Shown piece after piece: positions 51,317-58,020 of a stretch of 64,000 bases of DNA (positions are counted from its first letter, which is position 1; each line of letters begins with the position of its first letter). The DNA comes from Streptomyces sp. 35G-GA-8 (lineage in GTDB: Bacteria; Actinomycetota; Actinomycetes; Streptomycetales; Streptomycetaceae), in contig NZ_JAMHJQ010000006.1 of NCBI RefSeq assembly GCF_023534745.1, forward strand, positions 476,842-540,841, given 5' to 3'. The notes under the pieces are model-generated. The model made no database searches. It saw only the letters and a list, made by a program, of their open reading frames with translations, and was not told where the DNA came from. Both the position numbers and the translations under genes were made by a program.

Positions 51317-53101
51317 TCAGCCGGCGAACCCGCTGAGCCCGGTGGGCATATGTGTCTCCTGGATGGTCCTGCCACCGCCGACGTACATATGGACGCCGCA
51401 CGGCAGACACGGGTCGAAGCTGCGCACCGCCCGCATGATGTCGATGCCCTTGAAGGAGTCCGGGGGGTTCTCCTCGAAGATCGGGGTGTTCTGCACCGCG
51501 TCCTCGTACGGGCCCGGTGTGCCGTAGGAGTCACGCACACTGGCGTTCCACGGAGTGGGCGGGTACGGATGGTAGTTGGCGATCTTCCCGTCCCTGATCA
51601 CCATGTGGTGGGAGAGCACACCGCGTACCGCCTCGGTGAAGCCGACGCCGATCGACTCGTCCGGCACGTCGAAGCTCTCCCAGGTCTGGGTGTGACCGGT
51701 GCGGACCTCCTCCATCGCCCGCTCGGCGAAGTGCAGCGCGCAGGCGGCGGCGTAGGCCTGGAAGTAGGTGCGCGCGCGGTTGCGCTCCAGCGCGTTGCTC
51801 CACTGCGGGATCCGCCACTCGAAGGTGGTCTCCGGCTTGGTCATGGTGCGCGGCAGATTGATCTCGACGCTGTGCCCTGTCGACCGCACATAGCCGAAGT
51901 CGACCAGTCCCGACAGGGCGGTGGACCAGAGCCGGGCGAGGGGGCCGCCGCCGGTGTCCAGGGCGAGATGCTGCGTACCGTCGAACCAGCGCGGGGACAT
52001 CACCCAGCTGTACTTGTCCTCGAAGTTCCGCTTCTGCGGGGCGGGGATGGTGTGCTGGTTCCACGGATGGCGTTCGTCCACCGGGTTGCCCAGCGGGTCG
52101 CGCTCGACGAACTTCTCCTGGCCCGCCCAGTCGTCGTAGTACGAGCTGCCGAGCAGGATCCGGATGCCGAGGTTGATGTCGACGAGATCGTTGGTGATGA
52201 GCTTGCCGTCGACGATGATGCCCGGAGTGACGAACATGCGCCGTCCCCAGTCGGACATGTTCCGGTACGTGAAGTCGCAGTGCTCCGGGTCGTTGAACGC
52301 GCCCCAGCAGCCCAGCAGCACGCGGCGCCGGCCGACCTCCTCGTACCCGGGCAGTGCCTCGTAGAAGAAGTCGAACAGATCGTCGTGGAGCGGGACGACG
52401 CGCTTCATGAACTCCACGTAGCGCGTCAGCCGGGTCAGATAGTCCGTGAACAGCTGGATGGTGGCCACGGTTCCGACGCCGCCGGGGTAGAGCGTGGAGG
52501 GGTGGACGTGCCGTCCCTCCATCAGACAGAACATCTCCCGGGTCTCCCGGCTGACCTGGAGCGCCTCACGGTAGAACTCGCCCTCCAGCGGGTTGAGCGA
52601 GCGCATGATGTCCGCGATGGTGCGGTAGCCGTGGTCGCCCGCGTGGGGGGCCTCGGTGCGCTCGGCCAGCTCCAGGACGCCGGGGTTGGTCTCGCGGACC
52701 ATCTTCTCGCAGTAGTCCACCCCGACCAGGTTCTCCTGGAAGATGTTGTGGTCGAACATGTACTCCGCGGCCTCGCCGAGGTTGATGATCCACTCGCCGA
52801 GGTGCGGGGGCTTCACGCCGTACGCCATGTTCTGCGTGTACACCGAGCAGGTCGCGTGGTTGTCACCGCAGATGCCGCAGATCCGGCTGGTGATGAAGTG
52901 CGCGTCCCGGGGGTCCTTGCCCCGCATGAAGACGCTGTAGCCGCGGAAGACGGACGAGGTGCTGTAGCACTCGGCCACCCGCTTCTGCTTGAAGTCGATC
53001 TTCGTGTGGATGCCGAGGCTGCCCACGATCCGGGTGATCGGATCCCAGGACATCTCCATCAGGCCGTTGCTGTCCTTGGCTCGCTTCGTCGTCGGCGCCA
53101 T
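51317..53101 (-). CDS. hhyL: [NiFe] hydrogenase large subunit, actinobacterial group 1h/5 type
   Basis: The 594-residue catalytic subunit holds the NiFe site. The N-terminal L1 motif is RICGICGDNHATCS (near residue 73) and the C-terminal L2 motif is DPCLPCGVH. A tail of 23 residues follows the conserved His and is presumably removed by the protease at 46760. RICGICGDNHATC, rather than the motif of common uptake enzymes, is typical of the high-affinity hydrogenase that oxidises atmospheric H2 in Streptomyces and mycobacteria. It follows the small subunit by 134 bp. Confidence 0.95.
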   Translation of the reverse strand: MAPTTKRAKDSNGLMEMSWDPITRIVGSLGIHTKIDFKQKRVAECYSTSSVFRGYSVFMRGKDPRDAHFITSRICGICGDNHATCSVYTQNMAYGVKPPHLGEWIINLGEAAEYMFDHNIFQENLVGVDYCEKMVRETNPGVLELAERTEAPHAGDHGYRTIADIMRSLNPLEGEFYREALQVSRETREMFCLMEGRHVHPSTLYPGGVGTVATIQLFTDYLTRLTRYVEFMKRVVPLHDDLFDFFYEALPGYEEVGRRRVLLGCWGAFNDPEHCDFTYRNMSDWGRRMFVTPGIIVDGKLITNDLVDINLGIRILLGSSYYDDWAGQEKFVERDPLGNPVDERHPWNQHTIPAPQKRNFEDKYSWVMSPRWFDGTQHLALDTGGGPLARLWSTALSGLVDFGYVRSTGHSVEINLPRTMTKPETTFEWRIPQWSNALERNRARTYFQAYAAACALHFAERAMEEVRTGHTQTWESFDVPDESIGVGFTEAVRGVLSHHMVIRDGKIANYHPYPPTPWNASVRDSYGTPGPYEDAVQNTPIFEENPPDSFKGIDIMRAVRSFDPCLPCGVHMYVGGGRTIQETHMPTGLSGFAG

Positions 53102-53135
53102 GGGGTGCGCACCTTTCCTCAACGGTGGGGGGACT

Positions 53136-53226
53136 GGATCACCACGGGGTGGGGCCACGAGGTGGACCACAGGGACGGATCGCGGGGATGGATCGCGGGA
53201 TGGGAGCGTGGGGCCGGATCACCACG
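53136..53226. repeat. repeats in the gap between hydrogenase subunit genes
   Basis: GGATCACCACG occurs at 53136-53146 and 53216-53226, and GGATCGCGGG at 53177-53186 and 53190-53199. The repeats fill the 134 bp between the two structural genes, which is unusually long for this tight operon. Confidence 0.7.
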
Positions 53227-53235
53227 CGGAGCGGT

Positions 53236-54324
53236 TCACCACGGGGGCTGGTAGCCGGTCAGGACCTTGTCGCCCTTGCGCCGCCACTTCGGTTCCTTGT
53301 CGACGGTCCTGGCCGTGACACCGCGCAGCTTGCGGATGACCTTGCCGTAGGCCCCGCTGGCCGCCGCCGACACATGGCCGCCCGGTGGCTCGTCCATGAA
53401 GGGCATGAACTTGTCCGGGAAGCCGGGCATCGTGCAGGCGATACAGATGCCGCCGACATTGGGGCAGCCGCCGACGCCGTTGATCCAGCCGCGCTTGGGG
53501 ACATTGCACTTGACGACCGGGCCCCAGCAGCCCAGTTTCACCAGACACTGCGGTGAGCCGTACTCGGTCGCGAACTGGCCCTGCTCGTAGTAGCCGGCCC
53601 GGTCGCATCCCTCGTGGACGGTCGCGCCGAACAGCCAGGTCGGGCGCAGCTGTTCGTCGAGCGGGATCATGGGCGCGGATCCGGCGGCCTGATAGAGCAG
53701 ATACAGCAGTGTCTCCGAGGCGTTGTCCGGGTGGACCGGACAGCCGGGGATGCAGACGATCGGGATGCCCGCCCCGGACTTCCAGTCCCAGCCCAGATAG
53801 TCGGGCACCCCCATCGCACCGGTGGGGTTGCCCTCCATGGCGTGGATGCCGCCGTACGTCGCGCAGGTGCCGATGGCCACGACGGCCAGCGCCTTGGGGG
53901 CGAGCCGGTCGATCCACTCACTGGTGGTGATCGGCTGCCCGGTCTCGGGATCGTCGCCGAATCCGCACCAATAGCCTTCCCGCTTGATCGATTCATTCGG
54001 AATGGATCCCTCGATGACGAGCACGAAGGGTTCGATCTCCCCGCGGTCCGCCTTGAAGAACCATTCGACGAAATTGTCGGCGCCCTGCACGGGGCCGCAC
54101 TCGAAATCGATCAGGGGCCAGTGCACGGCCACTTTGGGCAGCCCCGGAAGGGCGCCGAGGGCGATTTCCTCGATGCTCGGCTGGCTGGCCGCGGTGAGTG
54201 ATACGGAGTCCCCGTCGCAGCTCAGACCCGCGTTGATCCAGAGGATATGGACCGTCGGGTCTTCTGTCTCGTTCTCTCCGCCGGGAGTCGCGTTGCCCTC
54301 GGAGACCGGTGTGGCGGTATCCAT
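53236..54324 (-). CDS. hhyS: [NiFe] hydrogenase small subunit, actinobacterial group 1h/5 type
   Basis: The 362-residue subunit should carry three Fe-S clusters. The proximal-cluster motif reads LSCDGD: Cys36 is kept but the usual second Cys is Asp39, the 3Cys-1Asp coordination known from the Ralstonia actinobacterial-type hydrogenase. IGTCATYGG and GCPVHPDN complete it. Distal Cys are in GCDRAGYYEQG and LGCWGPVVKCNVPKRGW, and GGCPNVGGICIAC serves the medial cluster. No Tat signal is present, as expected for this group. The second of two ATGs (54324) fits GAGGAG better. Confidence 0.94.
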   Translation of the reverse strand: MDTATPVSEGNATPGGENETEDPTVHILWINAGLSCDGDSVSLTAASQPSIEEIALGALPGLPKVAVHWPLIDFECGPVQGADNFVEWFFKADRGEIEPFVLVIEGSIPNESIKREGYWCGFGDDPETGQPITTSEWIDRLAPKALAVVAIGTCATYGGIHAMEGNPTGAMGVPDYLGWDWKSGAGIPIVCIPGCPVHPDNASETLLYLLYQAAGSAPMIPLDEQLRPTWLFGATVHEGCDRAGYYEQGQFATEYGSPQCLVKLGCWGPVVKCNVPKRGWINGVGGCPNVGGICIACTMPGFPDKFMPFMDEPPGGHVSAAASGAYGKVIRKLRGVTARTVDKEPKWRRKGDKVLTGYQPPW

Positions 54325-54502
54325 CATCCCCTCCTCGCGGGAATCGGGGTGAGGCTTCCGGGGAGAGGTACGCACACGAATGGCGCGCCTCTCCCACGAG
54401 CTTCCCTCCATGGATAACCGCACAGGGGGGCTTTGGGTAAGTGCTGGATGGTCCTATGAATCGATCCGCGGACGCGCCCACCGGAAGACCGACCTCCTCG
54501 GG

Positions 54503-54524
54503 GCCCGCTGAACCTTTGGTGAAC
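54503..54524 (-). promoter_or_regulatory. PHO-box-like direct repeat
   Basis: On the minus strand two adjacent 11-bp units, GTTCACCAAAG and GTTCAGCGGGC, form the core of a Streptomyces PhoP site (GTTCA..... repeated at 11 bp). It lies 118 bp upstream of the PstS-like gene and 178 bp upstream of the hydrogenase small subunit. The rest of 54325-54642 shows no gene. Confidence 0.6.
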
Positions 54525-54642
54525 GAGGACACACGGAGCGGCGAAGTGGGCGGCCCGTAGCCCATGGCGACCGTACGGTGACCGGACGATTTCACCATCG
54601 GTCGCTTGTTCGAGTCCGGGTTTTCGAGGGGGGCGCACGGCC

Positions 54643-56223
54643 ATGGAATGGCTCAGCGCGGAAAACATCATCGCCGTCGGTACCGCGGTCCTCGGTATCG
54701 TCGCTTCACTGGGGGTGCTCTGGTACGAGCGGCGCGTACCGCGGCGCACCCGCATCGGCTACCGGGTCCAGCTGGACACCCCGGTGAGCAGCGCGGAGCG
54801 CACCGGCCGGGCCGGGGTCAGGCTCGGCCTCTTCCAGGACAATCCGCAGCTCTCCGACGCCACACTCGTCCTGTTGCGCATCGAGAACGACGGCTCCCAG
54901 AGCATCGCGGACGCCGACTACACCGGACGTGAACTCCACGGTCTGACAGCGGAGTTCACCTCCCGGACGATCCGGGGCATCGCGGTCACCGCACCGGGCG
55001 GGGCCGACCATCTGCTCGACCACTTCACCCCTTCCGCCGGGCTGCGCTACGCCGACGACAGCGTCTATCTGCCCCGGGTGCCGCTCAACCGCGGCCAGTA
55101 CTTCAAACTGCTCGTCCTGCTCACCGGGGGCCAGGTGGGCGACGCGATACAGGTCACCGGCGGCATCAGGGACGGCGGGATCTACCCGAACCGCGGTATG
55201 ACGCCCGATGACGCCCTGCCCGTGTTCAGCAGGGCCTCCCGGCTGATCATGGTCCTGCTGACCGTCTGTGTGGTCACGCTCGCCTCGATCATCGTCGTAC
55301 GCGACGACGTCCGGCCGCCGATGGGGTGCGCGACGGGTGAGCTGACCATCACCGGCTCCACCGCTTTCAACCCGGTGGCCCAGGAGCTCGCGGACAAGTA
55401 CGAGAAGGACTGCGCCGGTTCCACCGTGCGCGTCGACTCGCGCGGCAGCCGCGAGGGCATCCAGGAGCTGAACGAGCGCGGCGCCGCCGCGAAGGACGGG
55501 TCCCCCGCGCTCATCGCGCTCTCCGACGGGCCCAAGACCGACGGCTTTCCCCGGCTGCGGGAGAACCCGGTCGCCGTCTCCGTGTACACCCTGGTCGTCA
55601 ACGACTCCGTCACGCTGCCCGGTCTGACGGCCGATCAGGTGCGTCGCGTCTACCGCGGTGACCTCACGCGATGGAACGCGCCGGAGCTCGGCGGTCCCGA
55701 TCTGCCCATCATCCTCGCGAGCCGGAAGTCCGGCTCGGGGACCCGTGACATCTTCCAGCGCACCGTGCTCGGCGGCGAGTTCGAGCAGGCCGACTCCTCG
55801 GCGGACTGCCGCCGGAAGGACGACGGGCGCGCCCGGGTCTTCCGCTGCGAACTGGACAGGACGGACCGGGTCCTGTCCACCGTGGCCGCCGTCCCGGGGG
55901 CCATCGGGTACACCGAACTGCGCTCCGGGAGCATGCCGAAGGGGCTGCATCCCCTGAGTCTGGACGGACAGTCCGCCTCCGTGGACACCATCGCCGACAG
56001 CACCTATCCGTTCCGGGAGATCGAGTACGCGTACACCTACGGCAATCCGCCCGCCGATTCCCTGGTGTCCAGCTTCCTCAACTATCTGCTGCGCGGCAGC
56101 GGTCAGGACGTGGTCCGTACGCATGGCCATCTGCCGTGCTCCTCGCCCAAGGGGCAGAGCGTCTGCGTCGGCGCACCTCCGGGCGAGGACGGGGGCGGCC
56201 CCTCGGGCGGGGCGGCTCAGTGA
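54643..56223 (+). CDS. membrane-anchored PstS-like phosphate-binding protein
   Basis: The 526-residue protein begins with a membrane helix (about residues 8-27), has a soluble domain to about 195, then a second helix (RLIMVLLTVCVVTLASIIVV, about 201-220) and a C-terminal PstS-type phosphate-binding domain. The latter shows TITGSTAFNPVAQELADKY and RKSGSGTRDIFQRTV, the phosphate-loop regions of PstS. This architecture is unlike free lipoprotein PstS and may serve as a phosphate sensor or capture protein. A PHO-box-like repeat lies upstream. Confidence 0.8.
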   Translation: MEWLSAENIIAVGTAVLGIVASLGVLWYERRVPRRTRIGYRVQLDTPVSSAERTGRAGVRLGLFQDNPQLSDATLVLLRIENDGSQSIADADYTGRELHGLTAEFTSRTIRGIAVTAPGGADHLLDHFTPSAGLRYADDSVYLPRVPLNRGQYFKLLVLLTGGQVGDAIQVTGGIRDGGIYPNRGMTPDDALPVFSRASRLIMVLLTVCVVTLASIIVVRDDVRPPMGCATGELTITGSTAFNPVAQELADKYEKDCAGSTVRVDSRGSREGIQELNERGAAAKDGSPALIALSDGPKTDGFPRLRENPVAVSVYTLVVNDSVTLPGLTADQVRRVYRGDLTRWNAPELGGPDLPIILASRKSGSGTRDIFQRTVLGGEFEQADSSADCRRKDDGRARVFRCELDRTDRVLSTVAAVPGAIGYTELRSGSMPKGLHPLSLDGQSASVDTIADSTYPFREIEYAYTYGNPPADSLVSSFLNYLLRGSGQDVVRTHGHLPCSSPKGQSVCVGAPPGEDGGGPSGGAAQ

Positions 56224-56468
56224 AACTGCGGGACGATGAGATAGAGCCCGTACGCGACCGCCGCCGCGCAGGCGAGGAAGCAGAGCGCGGCGACGGCCTT
56301 CGCGCCCGCGGTCGGCGGACGGACCCGGGCTCCGTCCCTGGGCCGCACGCCGTTCACGTCCCGCGGCGTCAGGGCGCGCACGCCCAGTGAGAAGACGATC
56401 ACGACCCCCACGGTGGCACCGATGCTGACGAGGGCCACCTCCCCGAGGTCGTTCCAGTTCAGAGCCAT
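56217..56468 (-). CDS. small membrane protein next to the phosphate transporter
   Basis: The 83-residue protein has two hydrophobic helices (about residues 8-30 and 57-79) with a basic linker. It lies 14 bp downstream of the PiT gene on the same strand and overlaps the 3' end of the PstS-like gene by 7 bp. I do not recognise its family; it may be a subunit or modulator of the transporter. Confidence 0.65.
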   Translation of the reverse strand: MALNWNDLGEVALVSIGATVGVVIVFSLGVRALTPRDVNGVRPRDGARVRPPTAGAKAVAALCFLACAAAVAYGLYLIVPQFH

Positions 56469-56482
56469 GCGGTCTGCTCCCT

Positions 56483-57628
56483 TCAGGCCTTCGCCCTGGC
56501 GGCTCCCGAGCGGACGGTCACGGTGCGCTCCTCATTGACATTGCCCGGGGTGACGGGATGCCGCCGGGAGACGATCACGATGAAGACGGCCACGGCCGCG
56601 GCGGCCAGGGCGATGACGATGGTGCCGATGGTTCCGCCGTGGACGACCATCACGGCGGCGAGCGCGCCGACGGCCGCCGCGGCCGGCAGGGTGATGCACC
56701 AGGCGATGAGCATCCGCCCCGCGATTCCCCAGCGGACCTCCGCCAGCCGCCGGCCGAGACCCGCGCCGAGGATCGCGCCGGAGCAGACCTGGGTGGTGGA
56801 GAGGGCGAAGCCCAGATGGGCGGAGGTGAGGATCACGGTCGTGGCGGACGACTCGGCGGCGAACCCCTGGGGAGCGCGGATATCGGTGAGGCCCCGGCCC
56901 ATGGTCCTGATGATCCGCCAGCCGCCGATATAGGTACCGAGGGCGATGGCCAGCCCGGCCGAGCCGATCACCCAGAGCGGCGGTCCCGCGCCCGGCGCCA
57001 GCGCCCCCACGGAGATCAGGGTGAGGGTGATGACGCCCATGGTCTTCTGGGCGTCATTGGTGCCGTGGGCCAGCGAGACCATCGAGGCGGAGACGACCTG
57101 CCCCAGCCGGAACCCCCGGTCGACGGAGGCACCCCGGCCCCGGACGGTCAGCCGGTAGGCGAAATAGGTGGCCGCGAGCGAGGCGATCCCGGCCACCACC
57201 GGTGAGGCGAGCGCCGGCAGAATGATCTTCTCGATCACCTCGTCGAAATGTACGGCGCCCCGTCCCGCGCCCACCCACACGGCGCCGATCAGGCCCCCGA
57301 ACAGCGCGTGCGAGGAGCTGGAGGGCAGTCCGAGCAGCCAGGTGGTCAGATTCCACAGAATGGCGCCGATCAGCCCGGCGAAGACCATACCCGGCGTGAC
57401 CAGGGCGTCGTTCACGATGCCGCCGGAGATCGTTCTGGCGACTTCGGTGGAGAGGAACGCGCCCGCGAGATTCAGTACACCGCTGATCAGTACGGCGACC
57501 TTGGGGCGCAGCGCTCCGGTGGCGATCGAGGTCGCCATCGCGTTCGCGGTGTCATGGAATCCGTTGGTGAAGTCGAACGCCAGAGCGGTCAAGATCACCA
57601 CCGTCACAAGAAAAGTGATGTGGTCCAT
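56483..57628 (-). CDS. low-affinity inorganic phosphate transporter, PiT family
   Basis: The 381-residue membrane protein has both PiT signatures, DFTNGFHDTANAMAT near residue 20 and SLAHGTNDAQKTMG near residue 186, one in each inverted half. It takes up phosphate (often as metal phosphate) by proton symport. It is shorter than E. coli PitA, as is normal in actinobacteria. Proximity to the PstS-like gene groups the phosphate genes here. Confidence 0.93.
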   Translation of the reverse strand: MDHITFLVTVVILTALAFDFTNGFHDTANAMATSIATGALRPKVAVLISGVLNLAGAFLSTEVARTISGGIVNDALVTPGMVFAGLIGAILWNLTTWLLGLPSSSSHALFGGLIGAVWVGAGRGAVHFDEVIEKIILPALASPVVAGIASLAATYFAYRLTVRGRGASVDRGFRLGQVVSASMVSLAHGTNDAQKTMGVITLTLISVGALAPGAGPPLWVIGSAGLAIALGTYIGGWRIIRTMGRGLTDIRAPQGFAAESSATTVILTSAHLGFALSTTQVCSGAILGAGLGRRLAEVRWGIAGRMLIAWCITLPAAAAVGALAAVMVVHGGTIGTIVIALAAAAVAVFIVIVSRRHPVTPGNVNEERTVTVRSGAARAKA

Positions 57629-57801
57629 TCATCGCATACAAGCGCAGATGCCGGAGTCCGGACGCCGGGGGGAGCGAGGACACCAGGTGCTTCCTCCCAA
57701 AGGATGAGTGGATCAGCCACTTCCCGCCGTGGGCCGACGGGAGCGCCCGGGGGCGTGCCCGAACGGGCTCCGGGGGGCGCGACCGGAATTTTGACACGGC
57801 C

Positions 57802-57850
57802 TTGACAAATTATGGCGGCGTTGCCAGCATGCAAAACTCTCGCGAGTTTT
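57802..57850 (+). promoter_or_regulatory. promoter with LacI-like operator before the sugar dehydrogenase
   Basis: TTGACA (57802-57807), a 17-bp spacer and CAGCAT (57825-57830) form the promoter. A second TTGACA is at 57791. Just downstream, AAAACTC-TCGC-GAGTTTT (57833-57850) is a palindrome with perfect 7-bp arms over the transcription start, as for LacI/GalR-type operators of sugar genes. The rest of 57629-58020 holds no gene. Confidence 0.55.
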
Positions 57851-58020
57851 CGCAATCCGTTGATGCCGCATCGAAACACCCCGTCAGAACGATTTCACTG
57901 CACCACGGGTGACGGGACATCACCCGCGCACGCAGGCTTCGCCCCCAGTGAGACGGCAGCGTGGTTTCGCGTGCCCGCATGCCTGGCTCACGCCCCCCAC
58001 CAGGTCAGGAAGGAAGCTCC

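Noticed and set aside
50999-53254. 751-codon open frame on the plus strand opposite the hydrogenase large subunit
   Set aside because: It is antisense to hhyL and the NifU-type gene, shows no recognisable motif and has the Arg/Gly/Val/Asp composition of a shadow frame in high-GC DNA.
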